Positions 1 to 10,548 are shown, numbered from the stretch's first letter. The stretch: 64,000 bases of DNA from Denitrobacterium sp024691475 (GCA_024691475.1 JAILNP010000026.1:1-64000); one strand, 5' to 3'. Translations and numbers: made by a program. The notes: generated by a model not told the origin, from the sequence alone.

Positions 1-25
1 CATATTTCATACCGGCTCCCTAAAA

Positions 26-59
26 AGTTGGACTGGAAACTTTTGTTTCCAGTCCAACT
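26..59 (-). terminator. intrinsic terminator of the purine operon
   Basis: A perfect 15-bp stem (26-40 with 45-59) closes a TTTT loop. Read on the minus strand it is followed by TTTTT (complement of 22-26). It lies about 50 bases after the stop of the AICAR formyltransferase gene and ends the minus-strand transcript. No T-run follows on the plus strand. Confidence 0.9.
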
Positions 60-112
60 ATCGGGGTTCACTTCAGAAGAGCGGCCTTTCTGTTGCGCTT
101 GGGCGCTTGATC

Positions 113-1291
113 CTAGTGATGGAACAGGCGCATGCCGGTGAAGCACATGACCATGTCGTACTTATCGGCCGTTTCGATGACGTTGTCGTCGCGGATGGAG
201 CCACCGGGCTCGGCCACGTAGCGCACGCCGCTCTTGCGGGCGCGCTCGATGTTGTCGCCGAAGGGGAAGAAGGCGTCGCTGCCTACGCTCACGCCGTCGA
301 GCTTGGCGATCCATTCGGCCTTTTCCTCGGCGGTGAGCACTTCGGGCTTCACCTTGAACGTTTGCTGCCAGGTGCCTTCGGCCAGCACGTCCATGTATTC
401 ATCGGACGTGTACACGTCGATGGCGTTGTCGCGCGCGGGGCGCTTGATGCCGTCGACGAACTGCAGGCCCAGTACCTTCGGATGCTGGCGCATCCACCAG
501 TTGTTGGCCTTGTCGCCTGCCAGGCGCGTGCAGTGGATGCGGCTCTGTTGGCCAGCGCCCACGCCAATGGTCATGCCGTCCTTCACGTAGCACACCGAAT
601 TGCTCTGGGTGTACTTCAGCGTGATGAGCGACAGGATGAGGTCGTTCTTGGCCTCGCGGGAGAGGTCCTTGTTCTTCGTGACGATGTTGTCGAGCAGTTC
701 GTCGTTGATTTCGAAGAAGTTGTGACCCTGCTCGAACGTGATGCCGAAGACATCCTTGTATTCCTGGGTGGCGGGCACGTACGTGGGGTCGATCTTCACG
801 ACGTTGTAACTGCCCTTGCGCTTGGTGCGCAGGATTTCCAGTGCTTCGGGCGTGAAGTCGGGGGCGATGATGCCGTCGGAGACCTCGCCCTTCAGGAAGG
901 CGGCCGTGGCGGCGTCGCACGTGGTGCTCAGCGCGGCCCAGTCGCCGTACGAGCACAGGCGGTCGGCACCGCGAGCGCGGATGTATGCGCAGGCAGCGGG
1001 GGTGAGCTCGGCATCTTCGTCTACGAAGTAGATCTTCTTTTCCGAATCGGTGAGCTTGGTGCCCAGCGCCACGCCAGCGGGGGACACGTGCTTGAAGCTT
1101 GCTGCGGCGGGCAGTCCCGTGGCCTCGGATAGTTCCTTCACGAGCTGCCAGGAGTTCAGGGCGTCTAGGAAATTAATGTAGCCGGGGCGGCCGTTCAGCA
1201 CCTCGATGGGCAGGTCGCTGCCGTCGCGCATGAAGATGCGCGCGGGCTTCTGGTTCGGATTGCAACCGTATTTGAGTTCGCATTCCTGCAT
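113..1291 (-). CDS. purH: AICAR formyltransferase (stand-alone PurH C-terminal activity)
   Basis: A 392-residue protein predicted to transfer a formyl group from 10-formyl-THF to AICAR, the penultimate step of IMP synthesis. The start resembles the formyltransferase half of PurH (LKYGCNPNQKPARIF), with family blocks such as SFKHVSPAGVA near residue 65 and the end RYVAEPGGSIRDDNVI. Bifunctional PurH is usually about 520 residues and begins with an MGS-like IMP cyclohydrolase domain; that domain is absent here, and the missing activity is encoded just upstream by a PurO-type gene. The GGAAGGA Shine-Dalgarno lies in the 15-base gap to that gene, so the two are co-transcribed. A strong terminator follows the stop. 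The call is firm. Confidence 0.93.
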   Translation of the reverse strand: MQECELKYGCNPNQKPARIFMRDGSDLPIEVLNGRPGYINFLDALNSWQLVKELSEATGLPAAASFKHVSPAGVALGTKLTDSEKKIYFVDEDAELTPAACAYIRARGADRLCSYGDWAALSTTCDAATAAFLKGEVSDGIIAPDFTPEALEILRTKRKGSYNVVKIDPTYVPATQEYKDVFGITFEQGHNFFEINDELLDNIVTKNKDLSREAKNDLILSLITLKYTQSNSVCYVKDGMTIGVGAGQQSRIHCTRLAGDKANNWWMRQHPKVLGLQFVDGIKRPARDNAIDVYTSDEYMDVLAEGTWQQTFKVKPEVLTAEEKAEWIAKLDGVSVGSDAFFPFGDNIERARKSGVRYVAEPGGSIRDDNVIETADKYDMVMCFTGMRLFHH

Positions 1292-1306
1292 GACGTGTTC
1301 CTTCCC

Positions 1307-1939
1307 TTAGTCGCCCAGGTTCTTGTTGAAGATGGTCACGTCGCTGTGCACGTTGGCGTACAGCGATACCTTGTTGTCGGCGTTCAGCGCGTTCCACACC
1401 TCTTCGGGGGTGGGCAGGTCGACCTCGATGGGCTCGCCGGCGAACGTGGGCAGCGGGTTGCCGTCGCCCTGGTAGGTGCTGATGAAGTAGCCCTTGCCTT
1501 CGCTGGCGCCTTCGTAGGCGAAGAACTCGCGCAGGCAACGGCCGCTCTTGTGCTTCAGGATGGACATCTCGAAGGTGCCGTTGTCGTACATGATGGCGGA
1601 GATGCGCGGCGTGTAATTCGGCTCGTCGGGCTCGTACTCGCGCGTGGCCAGGGCGGCGCGGAAGTCGCCGGCATTGGCGATGGTGTCGGTCTGGTCGCCG
1701 TTGGTAACGACGAGCGCACCGTCAATCTTGCGGACGGGGTGGTAGATGATCAGGCTGGGGTCGGTGAGCTTCGCCGGGTCGTGCGCTTCGGTGCGGATGC
1801 CGTCTTCGGTGACGGTGAAAACTCGGTTGCGCGAGTTCTCGCTGCGTCCCATGATGAAGTAGTAGACGACGTCGTTGCCGACGACGATGCCGCGCCCTGG
1901 ATATGGGTTGCTCTTCAGGAGTTCGGTCAAAGATGCCAT
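1307..1939 (-). CDS. purO: IMP cyclohydrolase, archaeal PurO type
   Basis: A 210-residue protein matching the PurO family, which closes FAICAR to IMP and was first known from archaea. Visible blocks include NPYPGRGIVVG (residues 10-20), YFIMGRSENSRNR (27-39), a YEPDEPNYTPRISAI stretch in the middle, and FFAYEG-KGYFISTYQGDGNPLPTF. It is unrelated in sequence to the bacterial MGS-fold cyclohydrolase of PurH. It is the first gene of a two-gene operon with the AICAR formyltransferase and supplies the activity missing from that protein. The 210-residue length fits PurO. Confidence 0.9.
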   Translation of the reverse strand: MASLTELLKSNPYPGRGIVVGNDVVYYFIMGRSENSRNRVFTVTEDGIRTEAHDPAKLTDPSLIIYHPVRKIDGALVVTNGDQTDTIANAGDFRAALATREYEPDEPNYTPRISAIMYDNGTFEMSILKHKSGRCLREFFAYEGASEGKGYFISTYQGDGNPLPTFAGEPIEVDLPTPEEVWNALNADNKVSLYANVHSDVTIFNKNLGD

Positions 1940-1999
1940 AGCTGCCTTCCGTCCGTGTGTGGGCTGATTGCAGCAAGTATAGCCCGAGGGTGATGCCGC

Positions 2000-2019
2000 A
2001 CGCGCCCGTGTGGGCGCGT
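2000..2019. other. short GC-rich hairpin between purO and the J-domain gene
   Basis: ACGCGCCC (2000-2007) pairs with GGGCGCGT (2012-2019) across a 4-base loop. It lies between the stop of the J-domain gene and the start of purO, both on the minus strand. There is no T-run, so it may be a weak terminator or a processing signal. Confidence 0.35.
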
Positions 2020-2053
2020 ATGCGGAAAAACGCCACTCTGCGTGCCCGAATGG

Positions 2054-2851
2054 CTAGCGGGCGACCTTTGCCTTTTCCTTGGCGGTGCGCCAGGTCTCGA
2101 TGAGACGGCGCAGCGTGCCGATGTCGTAGGCCACGGCTATGCCGAAGAATACCAGCAGGCCCATGCCGATGCTGGCACCCAAACCGGGCATGAGGAACAT
2201 GATGAGCGGCCCGAAGAAGATGATGAACGGGATGAGCAGAATGCTCGAGCAGCCGCGCACTTCGCGTCCTATGGCGAACAGTATCGTGGCGATGAGGTAG
2301 ACGAACATGCCCGTGGCCAGGCCGCCCATGGCGGCGCAGAGTCCCAGGATGCCAGCCTTCACGGCAAGCAGGATGCCCGAGCGCTTCAGGTCTTCCTTTG
2401 CCTCGGCGGCTTCCTCGGCGGCCGTCTTCGTGGGACGTTGCGTGAACGTGCTGGTGAAGTCCACGAAGTCGAACGGGTCGCCGGCCTGTCCATTGCGGTT
2501 GGCGCCAATGTTGTCCCAGCTGGTCCAAACGTACGTGAATGGCTGCCCTGCGAAGGGGTTCTGGCCTGCGAATGGGTTTTGCTGCGTGCCCTGTGCGCCT
2601 CCGTAGGGGTGCTGATAGGTGCCCGCGTAGCCTGCGCGGGGGCCGTATTCCGGGTCCCACTTTCGAGACAGAAGCACGTCACGCGCTTCGTTGATGCGCT
2701 TGGTGGCGTCTTCGGCCGACTTCTTCTTTTCGGGGTCGGTGAATTTGTCGGGGTGGTTTTCCCTGATCTTCTGTCGATGGGCCTGCTTGACCTCATCGTC
2801 GCTGGCTCCGTCGCGGAGCCCCAGTATGTTCAATGCTTCGGTTTTTTTCAT
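2054..2851 (-). CDS. J-domain membrane protein
   Basis: A 265-residue protein. It starts with a J-domain (MKKTEALNILGL, then ENHPDKF around residues 30-36), so it should stimulate an Hsp70 (DnaK) ATPase. A Gly/Asn/Gln-rich linker around residues 75-125 follows (YGGAQGTQQNPFAGQ). The C-terminal third has about three to four hydrophobic spans (LLAVKAGILGLCAAMGGLATG, VYLIATILFAI, ILLIPFIIFFGPLIMFLMPG), which places it in the membrane. It lacks the Gly/Phe and zinc-finger regions of true DnaJ. The reading frame extends upstream to 2986, but homology begins at the Met at 2851; no clear Shine-Dalgarno settles the start. Its client is unknown. Confidence 0.75.
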   Translation of the reverse strand: MKKTEALNILGLRDGASDDEVKQAHRQKIRENHPDKFTDPEKKKSAEDATKRINEARDVLLSRKWDPEYGPRAGYAGTYQHPYGGAQGTQQNPFAGQNPFAGQPFTYVWTSWDNIGANRNGQAGDPFDFVDFTSTFTQRPTKTAAEEAAEAKEDLKRSGILLAVKAGILGLCAAMGGLATGMFVYLIATILFAIGREVRGCSSILLIPFIIFFGPLIMFLMPGLGASIGMGLLVFFGIAVAYDIGTLRRLIETWRTAKEKAKVAR

Positions 2852-3044
2852 GCTAGACACCATACGGGCCGATTTGCCTGTTTGCCTCGTGGTTCGTGAT
2901 GTGTCAACGGGGCGTAACCGTTCCGATAGTATATCGGGTCTGTCAATGGTGATTATTACGAAACGATGAATGATGTGTGATGTCAAAGCGCGGGTGGGCT
3001 ATCCTGATGCAATGCTAAAGAGTACGCAAGCTGAATGGACGGTT

Positions 3045-3542
3045 ATGCCAGAGGAAATGAAGCAGGGGAATCAAAACGAGGGACAATCGGAATCGCGTTC
3101 GCAGGACGCAGCTGCTGCGTTTGGCGCGCATGACGCACAGGAACAGCCCGTCGAGCCCCCTTCGGTTTCTACCGGTGCGCCCGAACCCCCATCCGATTGG
3201 CGTGCCGAAAACCAGCCGGCCCCAGGGGCGTTCATCGATGAATTCCGCCTTGGCAACGACGAGCCCGTAGAGTTGAGCTCCGTCATGAAGGCTGCCTGCT
3301 TGGGTCTGGGCATTTTCCTGGGCATTTTCAGCTTCATCATCCTGTTCATGGTGGGTTCGAATCGCTACGTTCGCATGCAGGTCGTGCGCTATTGCATCAT
3401 CGGCATGGTCGTTGGCTTCTTCATCGACCTCATTCTGCTGTACGGCATGGGTTCCGTTACCGATGTTTCCTCGCTGTACGCTTCGCTCGGCTTGGGCGGC
3501 GCGTCTACGGGTGGCTCTTCGTCGGGCGGTAGCGTGTTCTAG
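3045..3542 (+). CDS. hypothetical two-span membrane protein
   Basis: An unrecognised protein of about 165 residues. The first half is hydrophilic, rich in Gln, Glu and Pro. Two hydrophobic segments follow (LGLGIFLGIFSFIILFMVG and YCIIGMVVGFFIDLILLYGMG), and the tail is Gly/Ser-rich (GGASTGGSSSGGSVF). The frame opens at 2970, but that Met would overlap the promoter of the divergent J-domain gene. The Met at 3045 is preferred; 3012 is possible. Pairing with a J-domain membrane protein might mean a shared envelope role, but nothing in the sequence shows this. Confidence 0.55.
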   Translation: MPEEMKQGNQNEGQSESRSQDAAAAFGAHDAQEQPVEPPSVSTGAPEPPSDWRAENQPAPGAFIDEFRLGNDEPVELSSVMKAACLGLGIFLGIFSFIILFMVGSNRYVRMQVVRYCIIGMVVGFFIDLILLYGMGSVTDVSSLYASLGLGGASTGGSSSGGSVF

Positions 3543-3573
3543 TGGAATTCGCCGTTCGCTTACAGGCGGATGG

Positions 3574-3620
3574 TAGAATGCCAAACGACAATCATGTGAG
3601 ATAACGACCGTCTGCTGCAG
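3574..3620 (+). promoter_or_regulatory. hisS promoter -10 and leader hairpin
   Basis: A TAGAAT -10-like element at 3574-3579 would start transcription near 3586. The leader then contains a hairpin, CCGTCTG (about 3608-3614) pairing with CAGACGG across CTG, followed by further GC-rich self-complementary sequence before the Shine-Dalgarno at about 3662. No T-run follows, so there is no direct evidence for attenuation. Confidence 0.35.
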
Positions 3621-3677
3621 ACGGCGCGCAGCGTGCATCTGCGCCGCGCGAATGCGTAGAGCAAGGAAGGCGCCACC

Positions 3678-4985
3678 ATGGCAATCCAGAAACCCGAGGG
3701 AACCGAAGACCTACTTCCTGTCGACGAGCGCTTTTACCGCCACTTCGTGGATACGGCAGCGCGCGTGTTCGGCCGCTACGGGTACGAGCCCATCGAGACG
3801 CCTCTGTTCGAGCAGACCGAGCTGTTCGTACGCGGCATTGGCGAGTCCACTGACGTGGTGGGCAAGGAAATGTTCACCGCCATTTCGGGCAACAACCTGA
3901 AGACGCTGCTGGATGGTGGGAAGATTCGCTCGAAGAGCCGTCTTTCCCTGCGCCCCGAGGGCACGGCGGGCGTGGTGCGCGCCATCGCCCAGCACGGCCT
4001 TGCCCCGCAGGGCGGTGCCCCGGCGAAGCTCATGTACGCGGGTCCGATGTTTCGCGCCGAGCGTCCTCAGAAGGGTCGTTTGCGTGAGTTTCACCAGGTA
4101 GGCGTTGAGTGCATTGGTGCCGATGCGCCGTCGATCGACGCCGAGGGCATCATTATGCTCATGCGCTTCTACGAGGAGATTGGCCTTCCGCGCGAAAACA
4201 TGCGCTTGCTCATCAATTCCATGGGCGACGAGGCATGCCGCCCCGCGTATCGCGAGTCAGTGCGCTCCTACATCATGGAGCACGCCAGTGATATGTGCGA
4301 AGATTGCCAGCGTCGCGCCGACATCAATCCGCTGCGCGCGTTCGACTGCAAGGAAGAGGGCTGCAGCGCCATCATGGCTAATGCCCCGAAGATCCCCGAC
4401 GCCCTGTGCGACAGTTGTAAATCGCATTACGAGCAGGTGAAGGCTTACCTGGACGCCGCTGGAATCGAATACATCGAAGACCCCACGCTCGTGCGCGGTC
4501 TCGACTACTACACCCGTACCGTCTTCGAAATCCAGGTGGATATCGAGGGTATGGGCTCGCAGAGCGCCATTGGTGGTGGCGGCCGCTACGACGGCCTCAT
4601 GAAGGAGGTCAGCGGCAAGGAGGCTCCTGGCTTTGGCTTCGCCATTGGCTACGAGCGCTGCAAGATCGCGCTGGAGGCCGCAGGCGTGGAAGTGGCCAGC
4701 CAGAAGCAGACCGACCTGTTCATTGCGTGCGTCGACGACTCCACGCGTGCCGCTGGGTTTATGCTTGCGCAGCAGTGCCGCGATGCCGGTCTTGCCGTGG
4801 AAATCGACCATCAGAATCGCAGCCTGAAGAGCCAGTTCAAGCTTGCCGACAAGCTGGGTGCCGCCAAGGTGGCCGTGCTTGGTCCCGACGAGGCAGCCAA
4901 TCGCCAGGTAAGCTTGCGCGACATGGCTACGCACGAGCAGCAGCCCGTGGCGTTCGACGAACTGGTATCCGCGGTTCGCGCGTAG
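3678..4985 (+). CDS. hisS: histidyl-tRNA synthetase
   Basis: A 435-residue class II synthetase that charges tRNA-His. It begins IQKPEGTEDLLP and carries motif 2 (MFRAERPQKGRLREFHQVGVE), the histidine-binding signature RGLDYYTRTVFE, and the motif 3 region GGGGRYDGLMKE with GFGFAIGYER. The C-terminal anticodon-binding domain starts around residue 340. The length is normal for bacterial HisRS. The Shine-Dalgarno is AAGGAAGG. aspS follows 149 bases downstream, a common pairing; the gap contains a long nested hairpin and a possible aspS promoter. Confidence 0.97.
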   Translation: MAIQKPEGTEDLLPVDERFYRHFVDTAARVFGRYGYEPIETPLFEQTELFVRGIGESTDVVGKEMFTAISGNNLKTLLDGGKIRSKSRLSLRPEGTAGVVRAIAQHGLAPQGGAPAKLMYAGPMFRAERPQKGRLREFHQVGVECIGADAPSIDAEGIIMLMRFYEEIGLPRENMRLLINSMGDEACRPAYRESVRSYIMEHASDMCEDCQRRADINPLRAFDCKEEGCSAIMANAPKIPDALCDSCKSHYEQVKAYLDAAGIEYIEDPTLVRGLDYYTRTVFEIQVDIEGMGSQSAIGGGGRYDGLMKEVSGKEAPGFGFAIGYERCKIALEAAGVEVASQKQTDLFIACVDDSTRAAGFMLAQQCRDAGLAVEIDHQNRSLKSQFKLADKLGAAKVAVLGPDEAANRQVSLRDMATHEQQPVAFDELVSAVRA

Positions 4986-5000
4986 GAGAATTCTGTCATC

Positions 5001-5055
5001 CGCATAGGCAATTACGACTATTCCGCGCATTCGCGGTTTGCGTCGTACCTATGCG
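5001..5055 (+). other. long nested hairpin between hisS and aspS
   Basis: Three stacked perfect stems: CGCATAGG (5001-5008) with CCTATGCG (5048-5055), TACGAC (5013-5018) with GTCGTA (5042-5047), and CCGCG (5023-5027) with CGCGG (5032-5036). The stem has 19 paired bases with small internal bulges and a CATT loop. It lies just after hisS and abuts a TACAAT element at 5057-5062, so it could end or slow hisS transcription or be a dyad over the aspS promoter. Confidence 0.5.
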
Positions 5056-5056
5056 C

Positions 5057-5062
5057 TACAAT
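5057..5062 (+). promoter_or_regulatory. candidate aspS -10 element (TACAAT)
   Basis: TACAAT lies 73 bases before the aspS start. The same hexamer recurs before other transcription units in this window (10613, 15381, 28233, 30845). No good -35 is visible. Confidence 0.35.
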
Positions 5063-5134
5063 GCTTTAGTTTGCGAATAGTCCCGCGCGGGTTGGCCGCG
5101 CGATTCGGATTGGTAACAAGGAGCATTAGGCAAG

Positions 5135-6913
<1,779 letters not shown>

Positions 6914-6939
6914 TGGTTGCCGCATAATGCACCAAGCAA

Positions 6940-6967
6940 AGCGTCTCCCTTCGGGGAGGCGCTTTTT
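6940..6967 (+). terminator. aspS intrinsic terminator
   Basis: AGCGTCTCCC (6940-6949) pairs with GGGAGGCGCT (6954-6963) around a TTCG loop and is followed by TTTT. It lies 27 bases after the aspS stop and before the convergent LuxR gene. Confidence 0.9.
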
Positions 6968-7042
6968 CGTGTAGTTGGGACTTGCGTGCTGCGGATTACG
7001 CGCTGTTTGCGGGTGGGGCGTTGCGCAGTGTGCGTGCCGTGC

Positions 7043-8464
7043 CTAGGCAGCGTTCAGGCTATCGATGATTTCCTGCTTGCTATGCACGTTCAGGAGCGTG
7101 TAGATGCGCTTGAGGTGCGTACGCACGGTGTTTTCGCTGATAAAGAGCTTCTTTGCGATGCTGGGTGCGTCGTATCCGTGCGCCACGAGGTTCAGCACTT
7201 CGATTTGGCGCGTGGTAAGGCCATGTGATGCTCCCAGGCTTTCTGCCTTTTCCTTCAGGATGTCGCGCTCCTGTTCGGCTGCTTGTTCGGTGATAGTGCG
7301 CTCGGATGTATCTGCACCGTCCTTCTGCTTGTGCAGTACGAAGAACATTACGAGTGAGCAGGCGTATAGCAGTAGGAATGCCAGTACCAGGGGCTGCGCT
7401 ACCATGCTGGCGAATGCGCTCTGCAGTGACCCGATGAGAATGCTGCCGATGCCTTCGGCCAGGTAGAGCACGCCTGCCATGAGGCCGTATACGAAGTCGA
7501 TGGGCAGGTTACGCTGCTGCGCGATGGTGATGCTCTGCATGGGCACGACCATCGAGAACACCACGAAGAACGCGCTGCTCAGGAAGGAGAGCATGGGGTG
7601 CAGGGGGTCGGGCACCACGGCGAAGAGCAGCATGGTGGTTGCGATGATGGGGAAGACCACCGTGTAGGTGGCGGTGATGGACGGATCCTTCTTCAGGGCG
7701 ATCCAGCAGACGCCCATGATGGAGGCGCTCACGATGTTCTGCAAGTGAATGAGCAGGGCCTGTTGGGTGAAGTCGAGCGGCTCGGAAGGCGTGCCGGCAT
7801 TCGCGATGCCCGAGATGACCGCCGCGATAAGGCCGATCATTGCGATGCAGAGCAGGGGCTTGAAGAGCGGTTGCGTGCTTTCGCGCGTAGACGCGGCGGC
7901 AGCGGGGGCCTTGCCTTCCGTTTCGCTGCTTTCTTTTACGCAGTACAGCAGTACGAGGGTAGCGAACGCCATGACGAATACGGCGAACAGGATGCCTTCG
8001 CTGGGTGTGGCCAGGTAGAGCGAGAAGGGCGCGAATGAGAGCGCCGACCCGAATACAAGCACTTTCTTGGCCGAGGGCGTTCCCATGCTTGCGAAGACGC
8101 GAATCCAGCATAGGAAGAGCAGCGTGGTCCCGGCGCCCAGGCATGCGCCTGAAGCGAGCGCCAGGCCGAAGGCCGGGGCGAAGACCTGCCCAAGTAGAAG
8201 AATGAGGCCCGCCGAGACGGCAAGCGTTGCGGAAAGCAGCACGTTCTTTTCGGCAATGCGCTTGCCGCGTGCTCCTACGGCTGCGATGACGAAGAAGGTG
8301 AGTATGTTGGCAATCGAGAGCGCGATGCGCCAGGTATCGGATGCGTCTGCGCCCAGCAGCGTACGGGGCAAAAAGGTGAATCCCCAGAGCGAGAACGAAT
8401 TGAGCGCAAGAAAGCAGGCATAGCCCGCAACGGCCGCCCAGAACCGCGGTTTGCTTTGCAGCAT
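7043..8464 (-). CDS. membrane LuxR-family regulator (module 1)
   Basis: A 473-residue protein. About 390 residues form roughly 12 hydrophobic spans (AAVAGYACFLALNSFSLWGF at the start, VLAFLLLYACSLVMFFVL at the end), giving a transporter-like fold. A charged linker then leads to a C-terminal LuxR/GerE DNA-binding domain (GLTTRQIEVLNLVAHG, then KLFISENTVRTHLKRIY). It contains no receiver domain. The family is typical of Eggerthellaceae, where such genes lie next to respiratory reductase genes; here it diverges from a Tat flavoprotein gene at 8771. By inference the membrane part senses a substrate and the HTH activates the flavoprotein promoter. The ligand is unknown. Confidence 0.88.
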   Translation of the reverse strand: MLQSKPRFWAAVAGYACFLALNSFSLWGFTFLPRTLLGADASDTWRIALSIANILTFFVIAAVGARGKRIAEKNVLLSATLAVSAGLILLLGQVFAPAFGLALASGACLGAGTTLLFLCWIRVFASMGTPSAKKVLVFGSALSFAPFSLYLATPSEGILFAVFVMAFATLVLLYCVKESSETEGKAPAAAASTRESTQPLFKPLLCIAMIGLIAAVISGIANAGTPSEPLDFTQQALLIHLQNIVSASIMGVCWIALKKDPSITATYTVVFPIIATTMLLFAVVPDPLHPMLSFLSSAFFVVFSMVVPMQSITIAQQRNLPIDFVYGLMAGVLYLAEGIGSILIGSLQSAFASMVAQPLVLAFLLLYACSLVMFFVLHKQKDGADTSERTITEQAAEQERDILKEKAESLGASHGLTTRQIEVLNLVAHGYDAPSIAKKLFISENTVRTHLKRIYTLLNVHSKQEIIDSLNAA

Positions 8465-8770
8465 ATAGATCCCTCCAATAGACGCACGAGGCGCCTTTCT
8501 CTCGCATGTCGCGCGCGAGCACGCATGCGTGCGCGTAACCTCCCTCTGGAAACGCGTTCTCCGATTATCGCATAAGCAATTCGCTCCGTCTGGCTACTGG
8601 GTGACAATTTGCGTTTGCCCAGATGGTGCTTTCACATGGATTGGGTGATTCTGGAAAGCATGGACAACGGGTGAAGAAATCGTGGTGAGCGGTGGTCTAG
8701 CATCGGGGTCACGTTAGCGAGGCGTAATGGGAGTGCCTCGCACTTGTGTCCTTGAGGAGGGAACAAAGGT
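8465..8770. promoter_or_regulatory. divergent control region, module 1
   Basis: A 306-base gap with no gene. It holds a perfect 14-bp palindrome, GCACGCATGCGTGC (8519-8532), near the LuxR start; a hairpin GCGAGGC (8717-8723) / GCCTCGC (8735-8741); and a strong Shine-Dalgarno, GAGGAGGG, ending about 8761 for the flavoprotein. The palindrome is a candidate operator; the hairpin lies in the flavoprotein 5' UTR. Confidence 0.45.
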
Positions 8771-10513
8771 ATGGAACAGATTTCAAGAAGGGGATTTCTC
8801 ACGGGCGCTGCCGCTGCTATGGGCGCGGCTGCCGCCGCTGGTGCCGGCCTTGCGGGCTGCTCTTCGCCCAACGCGGGTGGCAAGTCTGCAAGCTCCGCTT
8901 CCGCTGAGTCGATGACGGCTGATGCCGCCAAGAAGGTAAAGTGGAGCTTCGAGATTGCTCCCGACATGCCCGCCGACAGCGAGATTTCCCAGACGTACAC
9001 CGCCGACGTCATCGTGGTTGGCTCGGGTGTGAGCGGCATGTGCTGCGCCGTATCCGCTGCCGAGTCTGGCTGCGACACCATTGTGGTCACCGCTGGCACC
9101 AAGGCCGTTGGCCGTGGCGGTTCGAACCAGGCCATCGGCTCGAAGTACCAGAAGGAAATGGGCATCGAGGACAGCGTTGAGTCGCGCCGCGAGCAGACGA
9201 TGATCGAGCAGCTTGCCGCGACCATGTTCTGCGATATGCGCAAGTGGTCTCGCTGGGAGAACAACTCGGGCGCATTCATGGACTGGATGATCGACAAGAT
9301 GGCCGCCAAGGGCCTGTCCTGCTCGCTCGAGCCCGCGTACGTCGATCCCGATGGCGTGATGAGCTCTCCGGCTGGTTCGCATAACTTCTTCAACGCCGAG
9401 CAGCCCATCGGCGTGTTCTACGGCGCTCCGCTCATCGCGCAGGCCTATGCCGATACCTTCACCGACGATCTGGGTGGCAAGATCTACTTCCAGCACAAGG
9501 CGTACTGCCTGGTGCGCGAGAACGACAACAAGGGTCGCGTATCCGCCGTCATCGCCAAGGATTCCAGCGGCAACTTCGTGAAGTTCGAGGCCAAGAAGGC
9601 CGTTGTCCTGGCCACGGGCGACTTCTCGAAGAACGAGGACATGATGGCTCGCTTCTGCCCCTGGCAGTACGAGAAGATGAAGGATCAGCTGATGTTCGGC
9701 GAGCCCGACTACGACGTCGAGATGAACTACAGCGGCCTCATGGACGGCATTGGCCAGCGCATGGGCCTGTGGATTGGCGCCGCCTGGCAGCGTACGTTCC
9801 CGAACCCCTGCGCCATCAATGGCGCCGGTCTGGGGCCTGCGCTGTGCGTCGTTGACAACTTCCGCGGCATCAACCTTGCCTCCGATGGCAAGCGCTTCAT
9901 GAACGAGAACACCAACTTCGCGTATGCGGCTTACGCAAAGCTCCAGCTTCCCGACCAGACCGCTTATGGCGTGTGGGATACCGCGTATGCCTACACTCAG
10001 GAAGAGTGGGAAGGCCTGGGCTGCACGGTGGGCGAGGCCAACGGCATTCCGAAATCCACGCCCGACCAGATGATCGCGCAGTGGGATGCCATGGTGCAGT
10101 CTGGCAGCTACGTGAAGGCTGACACGCTTGATGAGCTGCTTTCCAAGCTCGACGGCCTGAACACCGCCGAGGCCAAGAAGAGCATCGAGGCGTACAACAA
10201 GTATGCCGAGCAGGGCATGGACGAAGAGTTCCATGTGAACCCGAGCCTGCTCCATCCCATCAAGACGGGCCCGTTCTATGGTGCCAAGACGGTGGGTGCG
10301 ACGTTCCTTTCCACTATGGGTGGTCTGCGTACCGATGCGAACATGCAGGTGTGCGAGGAAGACGACACCCCCATCGAGGGCCTGTACAACGTCGGTTCGA
10401 TGATTGGCGACTTCTACGCCAACTCCTACAACTTCGGGTTCCCCGGCCAGAACTTGGGTGCAGCGTGCGGCTGCTTCCCCTGGCTGCTCGGTCGCGATTT
10501 GGCCAAGCTGTAG
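8771..10513 (+). CDS. Tat-exported FAD flavoprotein reductase (FAD_binding_2 family, module 1)
   Basis: A 580-residue protein. The N-terminus has a twin-arginine signal (SRRGFLTG) ending in a lipobox-like LAGC, suggesting an exported lipoprotein. A dinucleotide-binding fold begins near residue 78 (ADVIVVGSGVSGMCCAVSAA), and the C-terminus carries the FAD-contacting block YNVGSMIGDFYANSYNFGFPGQNLGAACG. This architecture matches fumarate/urocanate reductase-like flavoproteins, but the haem c and FMN-binding domains of complete fumarate reductases are absent, so its electron donor must be a separate protein. The substrate cannot be read from sequence. It diverges from a membrane LuxR gene that probably controls it. 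Confidence 0.85.
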   Translation: MEQISRRGFLTGAAAAMGAAAAAGAGLAGCSSPNAGGKSASSASAESMTADAAKKVKWSFEIAPDMPADSEISQTYTADVIVVGSGVSGMCCAVSAAESGCDTIVVTAGTKAVGRGGSNQAIGSKYQKEMGIEDSVESRREQTMIEQLAATMFCDMRKWSRWENNSGAFMDWMIDKMAAKGLSCSLEPAYVDPDGVMSSPAGSHNFFNAEQPIGVFYGAPLIAQAYADTFTDDLGGKIYFQHKAYCLVRENDNKGRVSAVIAKDSSGNFVKFEAKKAVVLATGDFSKNEDMMARFCPWQYEKMKDQLMFGEPDYDVEMNYSGLMDGIGQRMGLWIGAAWQRTFPNPCAINGAGLGPALCVVDNFRGINLASDGKRFMNENTNFAYAAYAKLQLPDQTAYGVWDTAYAYTQEEWEGLGCTVGEANGIPKSTPDQMIAQWDAMVQSGSYVKADTLDELLSKLDGLNTAEAKKSIEAYNKYAEQGMDEEFHVNPSLLHPIKTGPFYGAKTVGATFLSTMGGLRTDANMQVCEEDDTPIEGLYNVGSMIGDFYANSYNFGFPGQNLGAACGCFPWLLGRDLAKL

Positions 10514-10548
10514 GCTGTAGCCTGCGGGTTGGAACCATCCCTCCCAGG

